Shown here piece after piece: positions 44,508 through 54,745 of a DNA stretch of 64,000 bases. The position numbers and the translations under genes were made by a program. Source of the stretch: Corydoras sp. C115. Taxonomy: Eukaryota > Chordata > Actinopteri > Siluriformes > Callichthyidae. The DNA is taken from NCBI GenBank assembly GCA_019802505.1, contig JAFMOC010000078.1, positions 435,001-499,000 on the forward strand, written 5' to 3'. The notes beneath the pieces were generated by a model. That model was not told the origin of the DNA. It did no database searches and saw only the letters and a list, made by a program, of their open reading frames with translations. Numbering within the stretch: position 1 is the stretch's first letter; the number at the start of each line of letters is the position of its first letter.

Positions 44508-44745
44508 TGTGGCTGTGTTCCTCCAGGTTCTCCGGTTTCTTTCCACACTCCAAAAACATGGTTTTAGGATAAAATGAATGCTTTAAATGTGTGTGTGTGT
44601 GTGTGTGTGTGTGCCCAGTGATAGATTGCCGCCATGTATTGGGTGTATCTGCCCAGCGCCCAAACGTTCTTCCCTGGATGGGCATAGAGAACCCCCTGCG
44701 ACCCTAATAGAGGATTAAGTGGAAGATAATGAAAAAATGAATACG
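44508..44745 (+). mobile_element. tRNA-derived SINE, 5' truncated
   Basis: CCTCCAGGTTCTCCGGTTTC to GGATTAAGTGGAAGATAATG, with a GT run (about 44588-44612) in the GTGTGTCTGTG box. Confidence 0.88.
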
Positions 44746-45280
44746 TCCTGTGACGTACACTGTTACGTCTGTGCTTTGCCACACCCCTATTCACTCCCCA
44801 ATTTACTCGACTCACTATGATTCATCACACATGTTCTACACAGAACCTCCATTCCCCTGAATCATAAAGGATGAACCTTTCTACTTTCTTCTTATTCAGC
44901 GTGTTAAATACAGTCCAGTCTTTATTAACACTGTTGCTGTGCACAACACTAAACTAAACAACCAGGGGCTGAAAGTCTCTATCCTGGGTCTTCCTCACAA
45001 GACTGCAGGTGATGAGAGTAATAAACACATTCTCCACTTCCTCCTCAATCACGCTCGGGACTGGAACCCCCCACAGTGGTGTCCTCAGCGACTGAGGGGC
45101 CACCAGCAGTGACAAGAGGCCGGGAAAATGTGAGGGGCAACAATTACGGGAAGTTTTGGTAACACAACAAACTTGGTATAAGCCTAACAACCTCTCTCTG
45201 ATTGTAGGAAAGACAAATTAGAAGTGCAGATCCCTCACCAACATCACTGTCCAAGCAGAAAGAATAAGCTTTAAAAAATG
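44746..45280. other. Intron, nothing recognised
   Basis: No ORF with known motifs. 44950-45180 is fairly GC-rich and non-repetitive (CTGCAGGTGATGAGAGTAAT, CAGCGACTGAGGGGCCACC). Confidence 0.3.
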
Positions 45281-45940
45281 AGTAGTTACGGTCCCTAAAT
45301 CTGATTGTCTGAGCCGTTCGTCCAGCCGTGACATTATTGACAAAAACAAACAACAATGACCCACTTCACATTCGTATCAATGTGTGATATACATTCTTTT
45401 CCCAATGTTTTTTGTAAACTGCATTATGTAATTTGATTGATATTTGATTGTTAGAGAAACTTCAAAAAAATGCTTCAAAAGTCAGACTAGATTACATCGC
45501 GGAAGAACAGATTATTAATGTTTATGCTTTCAATAAACACTTTTACAGCGGCACGGTGGCTTAGTAGTTAGCACGTTCGCCTCTCAGCGCTAGGGATTCC
45601 CGGTTTGAATCCCCATCTGGGTGGAGTTTCCATGTTCTCCCCGTGTCTGCGTGGGTTTCCTCCGGGTTCTCCGGTTTCCTCCCACAGTCCAAAAACATGG
45701 GTCAAGGTGAATTGAATTCTCAAAATTGCCCCAAATAGAGAGTGTCTGTGTGAGTGAGTGTGTGCCCAGCGATGGATTGGCGCCCTGTCCTGGGTCTATC
45801 TGCCCAGCGCCCGAGACGTTCTCCCCTGGATGGGCATGGGGAACCCCACCGCGACCCTAATAGAGGATAAAGCGGGAGATAATGAATGAATGAATGAATG
45901 AATAAACACTTTTACAATAACACACGGAAAGTGTACAGAA
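45281..45940 (+). repeat. Family X repeat, split by a young SINE
   Basis: CCTAAATCTGATTGTCTGAG, GTCCAGCCGTGACATTATTG and CATTCGTATCAATGTGTGAT match X at 5630-5730 and 54150-54240. The block AGACTAGATTACATCGCGGA precedes the SINE insertion point. Confidence 0.6.
45548..45900 (+). mobile_element. tRNA-derived SINE, best-preserved copy, 16-bp TSD
   Basis: 353 bp from GCGGCACGGTGGCTTAG to the (GAAT)n tail. AATAAACACTTTTACA at 45532-45547 and 45901-45916 is an exact TSD. The A-box region is good and the B-box region reads GGTTTGAATCC. The head region is tRNA-like but cannot be a tRNA gene, as it runs straight into the SINE core. Its near identity to copies at 3614 and 28211 suggests recent activity. 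Confidence 0.95.
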
Positions 45941-46131
45941 ACTCGGCATCAATGTGGCAAAAAAAGGAAGTTTTTTTTTATAGAATATGAACAAAACAAA
46001 TATATTTCTTAAAAAAAAGCCTTCAAAAACACATTGAATTAAAATAAAAATGCATTAGGGGTATCAGTACAGAAAATTCACATGAATATGGTACGCAGTG
46101 GTGGTGGTGGGGGGTGTATTTTTCATGGGTT

Positions 46132-46134
<3 letters not shown>

Positions 46135-46211
<77 letters not shown>
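46135..46211. repeat. (TA)n microsatellite
   Basis: About 37 TA units. Confidence 0.98.
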
Positions 46212-46213
<2 letters not shown>

Positions 46214-47133
46214 CTGTATCAGTTTTTGCTATACTGCAAAATTCTGTGCTATATATGTTGCTAAATTTCCCAAGTTTTTAAAGCGTTTGATAGCATATGA
46301 AGTGTTTATACTAGAGCTGCAACTAACGATTATTTTGATAATCGATTAATCGGTTGATTATTTTTTCGATTAATCAGATTTTTTTTTTTTCCTCCATGTC
46401 TTTGCATTTACATTTATGTAAATGATAACAAATGATAACATCACAAGTCAGTAGTTATGAAGAAAACCAACTACACTGTAGAATTATTAAGCAGGTCAAT
46501 AACTTTCTGGTTTATTTACAGTATGAGTTTAAGGCATCCAATTAACCCAAAGAGCAATTACACACAAATCTCAAACACACATTGACAAAATATGTTGCAT
46601 ATTGTGAAAAAAAATGCTAAATTACAAAAATTTGAGTCACTCTAATATGTTACCTAATTCCCCTCTAAATGCAACTAATTCAACCTCACTCCCATAGAGT
46701 GCAGTGTCTTCACTCATATTTTATCAAAAAATTAGAACGTGAAGCTTGACCATTAATTAGCACCATTGTGTACAAGTTGTACGTATTTATAAAAGCATAT
46801 TTAATGTATCATCTAAACATCCCTCACTTAACAACAAAAGTCAACTCCAAATAACACATGATACTCAGCTTCCCTCAGAAATGAACCAAATATTGTCAGT
46901 TCTGTAGCCTAATGCAAAAAAAACAAACTAACAAATTAACAAATTAACAATAAGCTATTGAAAAAAAATAATTAACAAATTAGCCAATTAACAAAAAAAA
47001 TACCTCTTGTGTGAAATGTCAATTGGACACCGGGACATATGTGCCTGCTTTGCACACTGTGCACAAGGCTTCACATTTGTCTTGACATGGTCTGAAAGCG
47101 GGGAAACACTTTTGTAAATCGTCAGATACTTGC

Positions 47134-47636
47134 TGTCAGGTTAGGAGGGTTGGGCCCCTCCTCCCTGCCTCCCGTGTATCGGGTTTTTGGCCGTCCTAGG
47201 CTTCCGTAGGTAGGACCAACCCCTTGGGCAGGGATTGGGCCCTACCGGATCACGTGCGACCTACTGACTGCATTTGAGGGATTCCGGGCGTGCAGCCAGT
47301 AGGTCAGCATTGAGTTCGTTTGAGCTCCCGCTCAATCGTCACGTCGGGTGTTTTGGTGATATTATTATTTCTATGTACCTCGCAGCATTCAGCGGCTTTT
47401 CCACTGTGTGCATGTTCTCTGCATTACTCGGGGTGTGTCACACGTTATCGTGTCCTCAGCGGCGTTCCCGCTGCACCCGCGGTTTTGCTGTCTCTCGCTC
47501 TCGGCTCCTTTTAGCGGCGCTCCCGCGTTTAGCCATTAAAGAGCTTTGTGTTTGTTTACCTGGTCGCCTGGCTCTCTGATTCATCACCGCACCGCGCTGC
47601 ACCGCCATTATTCAGGCAACGCGCCCCGGCGTAACA
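47134..47636 (+). mobile_element. Solo LTR, 503 bp, nested in copy E, TSD CTTGC
   Basis: TGTCAGGTTAGG to CCCGGCGTAACA, flanked by CTTGC at 47129-47133 and 47637-47641. GTAGGTAGGACCAACCCC, GACCTACTGACTGCATTTG and CATTAAAGAGC with CCTGGTCGCCTGGCTC are shared with the LTR at 50790-51198, so it is the same or a sister family. Plus sense. Confidence 0.88.
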
Positions 47637-47945
47637 CTTGCGCTTCGGCATGTTACTTGCGGACTGACACGCAGCGCCGTGTGCAGGGCCCTAATGCCGG
47701 GACATTTAATGCTCCAATGAAGGTCATTTAAAAACCAGGACATTTCCTCACTTTTTAAAAGAAAACCGGGGCGCCTGGGATGTATTCGTATAACGGACGT
47801 TAAGACACGGACGTTAAGACATCATTGTCATTATCCAGTTAACAAACAAAAAACGTGAAGCGTGCTCTGCCTGTCTAATAGTGTTACATTGTACCGTTCC
47901 GTTGATTCACTTCAAAACTGAAGAAACTCGGGATGTTGTAGTGAT

Positions 47946-48131
47946 TTACTGCTGTTCAGCTTCATCCTCATCAGTGACTCCAACATTTTTAGTTTCAGGT
48001 GGTGGATCATCACCGTGGTGCTCACTGCAGGTCAATTCATTTTGGCAGAGCTTGCATGTTCCACGTTCTTTATTTGTGTGAAGCGTGAAGCTCCTGCAGT
48101 TTTGATTTAAACGGAAGCTTGTTTTCTGCAT
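47946..48131 (-). pseudogene. hAT BED-type zinc finger exon remnant (copy E)
   Basis: The minus strand reads HTNKERGTCKLCQNELTCSE, with the C-x2-C of a BED finger, followed by an acidic TDEDEAEQQ stretch. Equivalent but more decayed stretches are in copy A (8632-8830) and copy D (about 41690-41905). No catalytic domain follows, so the family members here are non-autonomous. Confidence 0.6.
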
Positions 48132-48490
48132 TGGCTATGTTTCATTTCTACGATTTATCAACTAGTTTTGCATTCTGTTCAACCCACTATTTTTTTCCAG
48201 CGTTATTGAAGCACTGCAGGTGACATAAGCGGTTATGACATCGCGAGTAACGCGGAAATCGCGCGACCCAACCCATTTTCGAAGGAAATTCACTTCTCGT
48301 AATAGATTTTTTTAATCGATTTTATCGATTCGTTGTTGCAGCCCTAGTTTATACAAATGTGGAAAAGGTTTAAGAAGCCTTAAACATATAACACAATAAT
48401 GGTCTTCGCACTTTCTTTACTGTTGTATTCGCCATGCGCCTGCGTGTATCGAACCGCGGTGCCGTATACAAAGTACTGTTACATCCCTAA

Positions 48491-48840
48491 TATGATTGCA
48501 AAGTGAATTTTCGAGCAATTACTTTAAGAAACTGAGTAAACTTGTCCATAATGAACGAATGTCCACATTTTAAGTTCTCCGCGTGATATTTGCTTTATGT
48601 CATCTTGTCTCCGAACGTCATGACAAATTAAAGGGTAACAGGCAAACCAATAGTGGTCACCATGCCAACAAGAGATGTCTGACGCATGCCTCTTTCTGTC
48701 TCTTTTTTTCCCCCAAGATAAAAAATGAGTACAAAGTCTGATGAGCATTAATTATTTTACTTTTTTACTATTTTTTTTTTATTTTTCCCAATCTGTCCGC
48801 AACCCACTAACTAGGATTGAGATTCGTTGTAGACATTAAG
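48491..48840. other. Intron with an unnamed dispersed repeat
   Basis: 48596-48700 is the inverse of 42565-42650 (TTAAAGGGTAACAGGCAAAC, CACCATGCCAACAAGAG). The rest is T-rich. Confidence 0.4.
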
Positions 48841-49215
48841 GTAAATGTTCCTCTACTTCTTGTGCAAGTCTTCTGCCAGCTTAGAACATCTTACACAGGC
48901 ACATCGAGGGCCTTCTAGCCAACAACATTACGGAATGGTTTGGAAATTCCATAGTGAAAAAAAAAGCTAAGCTAAGATCTAAGCGAGAGGGAAGTGTGCT
49001 CGCTCAGCAGAGCATGTCATGAAGTGCCCTCTCCTTACTCTACAGGGCATTTACACACGGCTGGTGAATACTGGAGAAGGAGGATAATCATTGACCCCAG
49101 TCACACTGGCTGTTTTAGGTGCTAAGGTCAGGCAAGAGATGATGCAGCCTGAGAAGGGACACCAATGGAATGAGAAAATCAGAGAGCATCTTGCTTTAAA
49201 GTAGACTGGGTGCTC
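48841..49215 (+). pseudogene. Rex1-like LINE reverse transcriptase remnant
   Basis: Broken plus-strand pieces HIEGLLANNITEWFGNS and, after 49060, RRIIIDPSHTG fit the C-terminal region of Rex1/Babar-type RT as I know it. A small insertion of A-rich sequence lies near 48960. No tail seen. Confidence 0.5.
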
Positions 49216-49583
49216 AATGAGTCCCTACAGGGGGCAGCACTCTCCAATTATTCCAACGATGAGTAAAGTAATACATGTTCGTATTATCATGCATACAATC
49301 ATGTAGAAAAAACAATGTATAATTGTAATTGTAGCATGGTGTGGTGGGGGGGGGGGTTCGGTTGGGGGGTGAAAGTCTCCATAACAAAAAGAATGCTGCA
49401 CGTCTGAAATGTTCCTCCTTCTGACTATTTTTCTTTTCCCCAAGATAAAATGCTATATTCTGTTCGGCGCCGTTTCGGTATTCCGATCTCGTTTCGGTTT
49501 TGTTTGTATGGTTTTTGGTTAGCTCACGGCACGTTCCGCTCGTGCTTTCAGCGTCGTTCACGCTGATCTGTGAATAAAGACCT

Positions 49584-49853
49584 CAAAAGCAGGTTGCTGC
49601 ATTACCTCGGCGCTAGCCCCGCCAGTAGCCGCTTCTCCGGCTGCAGCATTAGCTGCATTTCCTCAGCGCTAGCCCCGCAATTAGCCGTTTCCCCGGCTGC
49701 AGCAGGTTGCTGCATTACCTCGGCGCTAGCCCCGCCATTAGCCGTTTCTCCAGCTGCAGTGATAGCTGCATTAGCTCGGCGCTAGCCGCGCCATTAGCTG
49801 TCTCTCCGGCTGCAGCATTAGCTGCTTAACATCGGCGCTAGCCCCGCCATTAA
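49584..49853 (+). repeat. Minisatellite, about 54-59 bp unit
   Basis: GCGCTAGCCCCGCC recurs near 49610, 49664, 49723, 49778 and 49835, with TTAGCCGTTTCTCCGGCTGC and AGCATTAGCTGCATTA between. Five copies with variation. It lies just after the 5' LTR fragment. Confidence 0.9.
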
Positions 49854-49939
49854 ATCTTTTATCTGCCCTCCTCGTGGGCATACACGATGAGGGTTATCGA
49901 CCGCATCCCGGAGTATGGGAGATCGTGCTCCCTCTCTCA

Positions 49940-50130
49940 GTTCCGTGTAAGCTCCCGACATCATCGGAAGTCACAAGGTGTTCGAATGCGTGACCAGTCG
50001 GGAGCTATCGGACAGGGAGAGGGTGCAGTTCTATCTCTCTAGACATCTGGGACCTGCGCAGAGGTGGGCCGAGGGCTTAGTGGCCACCAGGGATGTCTGC
50101 CTCTCCTCCGCCAGTCGGCCTTCCTAGGAA
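49940..50130 (+). pseudogene. Possible gag fragment
   Basis: One plus-strand frame gives HKVFECVTSRELSDRERVQF then LGPAQRWAEGLVATRD before a stop near 50127. The pattern of a basic/acidic stretch followed by a W-A segment recalls gypsy gag capsid regions. Short and unproven. Confidence 0.35.
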
Positions 50131-50810
50131 GGTTTGCTCCGGGTTCGGTCGCGTCTACCTCGGTATCACCCGCGGTCGCTCTCCTGCCTGCGTTGGAGTC
50201 CACATTACCCTCTCCAGCATCTGTGTCCGCGGGAGTCTCTCCGCCGTCTGAGCCCGCAGGAATCTCCCCGAAAGGGCCACGTCGCCTCAGCGCGCCGAAA
50301 GGGCCACGTCGCCTCAGTGCCCCGAAAGGGCCACGTCGCCCCCGCGTCCTCAAGGGGTCACGTCGCCCCCGCGCTCTCAAAGGGTCACGTCGCCCCCGCA
50401 TCCTCAAGGGGTCCCGTCGCCCCCGCGCTCTCAAAGGGTCACGTCGCCTCCGCTCCCTTAATAGGCCAGGTCGCCTCAGCGCTATCAAGGGGCCAAGTCG
50501 CCCTCACGCTCTCAAAGGGTCACGTTGCCTCCGCGTCCTCAAGGGGTCACGTTGCTCCTGTGGCCTCAAAAGGCCTCACCGCCTTCGCATCCGGATAGAG
50601 CCGCGTCGCTTTAGTGCTCTCAGAAGGCCACGCCGCATTCGTGCCCTCAAAGAGGCCCCGCCGTCTTCGCTCTACAGGCCTCGTCGCCATCGCGTTCTCA
50701 TAGGGCCCCGGGGTACCAGGGCCCCATTTGTTTTTTCTTTTTTTTCCCCCCGGGTGGCCATACCCCCCCGGTTGTTTTTGGGGGCGATATGTCAGGGTTG
50801 GGAGTGCTAG
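50064..50810 (+). other. Open frame through a 27-bp minisatellite, not a credible gene
   Basis: A 248-codon ORF whose middle is built of a nine-residue repeat (KGPRRLSAP or KGSRRPRAL types). Because the DNA unit is 27 bp and lacks stops, other frames on both strands also stay open here. No domain recognised. It may be the degenerate basic tail of gag. Confidence 0.4.
50255..50590 (+). repeat. Minisatellite, 27-bp unit, about 12 copies
   Basis: Units such as AAAGGGCCACGTCGCC and AAGGGGTCACGTCGCC recur every 27 bp, alternating two subtypes (CGCGTCCTC and CGCGCTCTC ends) in the middle of the array. Very GC-rich for this window. Confidence 0.95.
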
Positions 50811-51198
50811 GCCACTCCCCCCTGTTTTCTAAGTTCGGGTTTGTCCGTTCGGGGTTCCCGTAGGTAGGGCCCATCCCCGAGGCTTGGGATTGGGACCTAC
50901 CTAATCACATGTGGCCTGCTGACTACACTTAAAGAGCGGATGCTCCCTGAGTCAGCAGGCCAGCATTATATTCGTCTATGCTTATGTGTCGTTTGGTTGT
51001 GTTTATGCTATATTCTGTCCGGCGCCGTTTCGGTATTCCGATTGCGTTTCTGTTTTGGTCTTCTTTGTATGGTTTTTGGTTAGCTCCTGGCACGTTCCGC
51101 CCATGCTTTCAGCGTCGTTCACGCTGATCTGTGAATAAAGACCTCCGTGCTGCTCATCTGGTCGCCTGGCTCGCTTACTCGCACCGACGTAGCACCAC
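50790..51198 (+). mobile_element. 3' LTR of the remnant element
   Basis: Begins TGTCAGGGTTGGGAG. Shared blocks with the solo LTR at 47134 are GGGACCTACCTAATCACATG, TGACTACACTTAAAGAG and ATCTGGTCGCCTGGCTCGC. GTGAATAAAGACCTC holds the AATAAA signal. The end near CGACGTAGCA is uncertain. Confidence 0.72.
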
Positions 51199-51522
51199 GC
51201 AGCGCCGCCTTATGATGGACTGCGTTCCCTGTTTGACACCGACGCAGTGATCAGGAAGATGAATTAGCGCATTAGAATTAGTGCTTCAACTGATGGCACA
51301 TGCAGCCTTATAAGCTGTGACATCACATACCGGGATAAGCTGTTTTATAAGCTGTGACATCACATACCGCAAGATTCCACAGACCGGGAGCGTAAACATT
51401 TGTTAATGTGTTAATGTGCATGTTAATGTGCATGTTAAGCACAGTGTGTATTAAAGCCTGTTTGTGTCGGGAGAAATCCTGTCTCCGATCCTTATCCAAT
51501 CCCACCCCTCGTTAAACACCCC
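51199..51522. repeat. Repeat shared with 7.3 kb, with a local duplication
   Basis: GCAGCCTTATAAGCTGTGAC with ATCACATACCG occurs in full and then again (TTATAAGCTGTGACATCAC, near 51341). The first form matches 7290-7350. 51410-51440 has a small (TGTTAATGTGCA)n repeat. It runs into a LINE tail. Confidence 0.55.
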
Positions 51523-51765
51523 CATCCAAGTAATTTTAAGTAATTTATTTAGTACATTGTCACAAAACAGCTTTACAGTGTTATAAGCCTTTGAACTCCC
51601 AAAGAGCAAGCTGAAGCGAGAAAAAACTCCGTTAGGTAGTTATCTTAAGGAAGAAAACTTGGGAGGACCAAGACTCAGTGGGGGACTCATCCTCCTTAAG
51701 CGAGGCAGCATCAACAGTGTAGGACAGTCATGTACAGATTGTGTGATGATCAGGTCATTATATCA
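51523..51765 (-). mobile_element. L2-like LINE, 3' tail only
   Basis: AAGTAATTTTAAGTAATTTA, CACAAAACAGCTTTACAGTG and GGACTCATCCTCCTTAAG match the reverse of the LINE 3' UTR. Confidence 0.8.
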
Positions 51766-52639
51766 TCATATATAATCCTGCATTTACACAAAACACCTGA
51801 TGCTGCTGTCCCAGAGTGCACAGGAGATAGACCATGGCCTGGCTCTGCTGAAGCACTACTGCTAGGACTGAGCTACTGCAGTAAACTTAAAGAAGAGACT
51901 ATTATTAGTATATTTTTAAAAAAAAAAAAAAAAACAACCCAGATGTCAAAACCATGTCTCAGCTCCATCTAGGTAGAACTACTTTGGAGTACACTCTGCA
52001 GAGCAATTACCTCAGCATCACCCTCAATGGTGACAGTGACATCACCCTCAGCACCACAGCAAACGTTATCCAGCCAAACACACGTTTACATTTTCCGAAC
52101 CTAAGCCTTAGAGAAATGCTACAAAAGTAACAAAACCGAAAACTGACCCCTAACCGAAGTCCACTCAGTTTCAAAATCTGATTCTCAAATAGAACATAAT
52201 ACAATGGGACAAGTTATTAAGACGATAAAAATGAAACCCTAGCTCTATTTTGTCTGAGAGCCACAACAGAGACGGACCAAGTACCGACTCAGTAATTACA
52301 GTCTGGTAATAAAGACGGGCAGGTCCAAACAGTCCTGGATGCCCGAAGAGAACTCACTATGTGGTTAGGGTGAGAGTGGAGAGACGGTGACCTGCTTTAT
52401 TGTCAAAAATTCAAGCCAAACATCCAAAATTACAGGATTAGAACAATTACAGATAATTTCACAAAGAAGGGAACGCAGAAGTTCTTCCCTGATGCACTTG
52501 ATGTGTTATTAACAACGTCATCAGTAGGGGTGTACTGGGGTGTTCACACCAGGGAATTGACCTCATGGTTCGTTGTTTCAGTGTTTGTGGCTTCGCTGTA
52601 TTGAGGTTTTTTTTTTTTTTTAATATTTCTAAGGTTTTG
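51766..52639. other. Intron, nothing recognised
   Basis: 51800-51900 has CACCTGATGCTGCTGTCCCA, which may be part of a LINE UTR. An A19 run is at about 51917-51935. The rest (TGACATCACCCTCAGCACC, and so on) matches nothing I know and has no plausible exon. Confidence 0.3.
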
Positions 52640-52729
52640 CTGTATTGTTGTGTCTGCGGGTTCTCTGGTTTCCTCCCCCAGTCCAAAAATAAAAAAACAC
52701 GGATTGAATTCTCCAAATTGCCCCATATA

Positions 52730-52770
<41 letters not shown>

Positions 52771-52912
52771 TGAGTGTGTGCCCAGCTATAGATTGGCGCC
52801 CTGTCCTAGGTGTATCTGCCCAGCGCCCGAAACGCTCGCCCCTGGATGGGCATGGGGAAGCCACCCTCTACTAGGGATGAAGCGGAAGATAATGGATAAT
52901 AGATGGATGTGT
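52640..52912 (+). mobile_element. tRNA-derived SINE, 5' truncated, with GT run
   Basis: GGGTTCTCTGGTTTCCTCCC through CCCCATATAGAGTGTG, (GT)n at about 52737-52767, and on to GATAATGGATAATAGATGG. Confidence 0.9.
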
Positions 52913-52923
52913 ATAAATATATA

Positions 52924-52998
52924 TGTGTGTGTGTGTGTGTGTGTGTACAGTGTACCTTTACACCCCTAGGATGTATAATGAAATGAATATACATAGGA

Positions 52999-53059
<61 letters not shown>

Positions 53060-53082
53060 GGTGTGTGCGTGGGTGTGAGTGT

Positions 53083-53132
<50 letters not shown>
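52924..53132. repeat. GT microsatellite cluster
   Basis: Three (GT)n arrays near 52924-52948, 53008-53052 and 53084-53131 with imperfect links. The ORF over them is an artefact. Confidence 0.95.
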
Positions 53133-53134
<2 letters not shown>

Positions 53135-54120
53135 TTTCTTTACAGACTGTTGTGTAGGTGGTATTCCATCAGTAAGCGGAGTGGCATTTTATTATATAAC
53201 TGCAAATCTAACATAAAAAAACTAAAAACCAGGTGTCTGGTTGGCAATAATTCGAACCCGGCGCTATAAAATCAACAAGCCATGTAAATTCTATTACTTC
53301 CTGTTTGTGCGTACCAGCTTAGTAAAGTACACTGTGCATGAACCACATTAATGGGTCCATTTGGCTCTAATGTGCTGAAACCGAATTCATGGATTGTGTC
53401 GGGAAAACACATTAGAAGAATTTCACCTTTAATCCTAGCGTTTTCAGAGGAATTGTGACAGGTGATCATGGTCCAAAACCTAAACATTTACTTCATTAGG
53501 ACACATGTGGTTTTGTCCTTGTGTCTTCGGTACAATTGTATTCTGCGTGTGAGAGCACATACTGAACCGTGTGGCTGGTTCCGAATGCTTTGTGAAGTAT
53601 TCAACGTACCGTCCAGCCCCTACCAATTACACAATATTCAATTTTCCAAACCATCATGAGCTTAATTTACATTTCTTGTCTTCCTTTATTTTCCAAACAT
53701 CCAAGCTCCCAGCAGCATTTGTCTTTAGTGTTCATCAAATAGAAGGAATTATCTTTCTCGTTTGAAAAGAACAGACACCAGACATTAGAACATAATTGAG
53801 AGAACATAAGACTAAACATCTAAGAGCTTTTAACAGGAGCAGAAAACAAAACCAGTCCCATTGTCTCAGATGTGAGACAGATTTACTCTGCAGTGCTTTG
53901 GATATCCGTCATCTGAGGTGATGTACACATGCATTGTGTATCGCTCTCTGTGGTGGAGCTGGCCTCTCTGGAACAGTACCAGCTGTCAGCAGCTGATGAC
54001 AAGCAGGAGAAACAGGAGGTGTAATTATGGAAGCATGTAATGTGTTGTTAAATCCTAAACCATGACCTGTAATTAATAACAACGTCACTTTTACGGAAAT
54101 AACACCAATATGCTGGTGTT
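53133..54120. other. Non-repetitive intron
   Basis: The longest stretch in the right half without a recognised repeat. Words such as TAATCCTAGCGTTTTCAGAG and GCAGCTGATGACAAGCAGG appear unique. No splice-flanked coding frame resembling prkg1 was found on the minus strand. Confidence 0.4.
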
Positions 54121-54745
54121 AATCACGTTAGATTGTTAAAACGAATCCTTAAATCTGATTGACTGAGCCCTTTGTCCAGCCGCGACATTATTGACAATAA
54201 CACACACCTCTGAGTGCTTCACATTCGTATCAATGCGTGATATACTATACATTTATTTCGTAATGTTTTTTTTTTTTTTAATTGTTCTGTAATTTGGCCA
54301 CTGGATGGCAGTATTTGATTGTTAGAGAAACCTGAAACCTGTTACTCTGGGTCAGTGTTCACTATAAAAACCGGACCAGATTACGTCACGGAAGACCAGT
54401 TTATTAACGATTTTTGCATTTATGAATTTATGAATCAAACCTTGTTTTTTATAACATAGTATGTTTGCAACCCCTTTAATAAAAGCAATAAGCAATAAGT
54501 CGAGGTCAGTTATTAACGATTATTGTTTTAATAAATGCCTTTATGAATCAAACCTTGTTTTTTTTATTATATTGTGTTTGTAACCGTTTTATGAAAGCAA
54601 TAAGGCTCTTAAGGTTCTGCATTATTGGTAATAAATTATGAGAAAGAGTTATAACTGTACTCTGCTACACGTCGGGCCTAACAACACTGCTTTTCCGTGA
54701 TTTATTACCAATAATGCACAAACTTATTACTTTATTATTTAGTTT
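54121..54745 (+). repeat. Family X repeat with foldback
   Basis: AAATCTGATTGACTGAGCCC, TTCACATTCGTATCAATGCG, ATTTGGCCACTGGATGGCAG and AACCTGTTACTCTGG are in the same order as at 5630-5850. 54620-54725 is a foldback: GCATTATTGGTAATAAAT pairs with ATTTATTACCAATAATGC across about 50 nt. Confidence 0.65.

Larger units (their letters stand above)
46312..48346 (-). mobile_element. hAT transposon copy E with nested solo LTR, TSD GTTTATAC
   Basis: Tips TAGAGCTGCAAC and GTTGCAGCCCTA. GTTTATAC is exact at 46304-46311 and 48347-48354. This is the longest hAT-derived sequence of the family here (about 1530 bp after subtracting the LTR) and serves as the empty-site reference for copy B. It keeps the BED-finger remnant at 47946-48131. 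Confidence 0.93.
46056..48490. mobile_element. Possible older hAT-like host around copy E
   Basis: The ends TAGGGGTATCAGTAC (46056) and GTACTGTTACATCCCTA (48490) are an imperfect inverted pair. The sequence left of copy E (ACATATATAGCA-complement, CATATGAAGTGTTTATAC) is repeated at 56183-56290 without the insertion. No TSD is readable, so the outer limits are tentative. Confidence 0.4.
49449..51198 (+). mobile_element. LTR retrotransposon remnant, internally deleted
   Basis: 49449-49583 repeats 51007-51146 (TGCTATATTCTGT-CGGCGCC, CGTTCACGCTGATCTGTGAA, TAAAGACCTC), so it is the end of a 5' LTR whose left part is lost. Between them are about 1.2 kb of GC-rich sequence with two minisatellites. 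A G-rich stretch (TTTTTGGGGGCGATA) just before TGTCAGGG at 50790 looks like a polypurine tract. Probably Ty3-gypsy type. The pol region is absent. Confidence 0.7.

Noticed and set aside
45548..45625. tRNA gene
   Set aside because: A and B boxes are present, but the sequence continues directly into the SINE core and is repeated tens of times with SINE TSDs. It is a SINE promoter, not a tRNA gene.
50064..50810. 248-codon ORF as a host gene
   Set aside because: Its length comes from a 27-bp repeat without stops. Overlapping frames on both strands are equally open, and it sits inside an LTR-element remnant.
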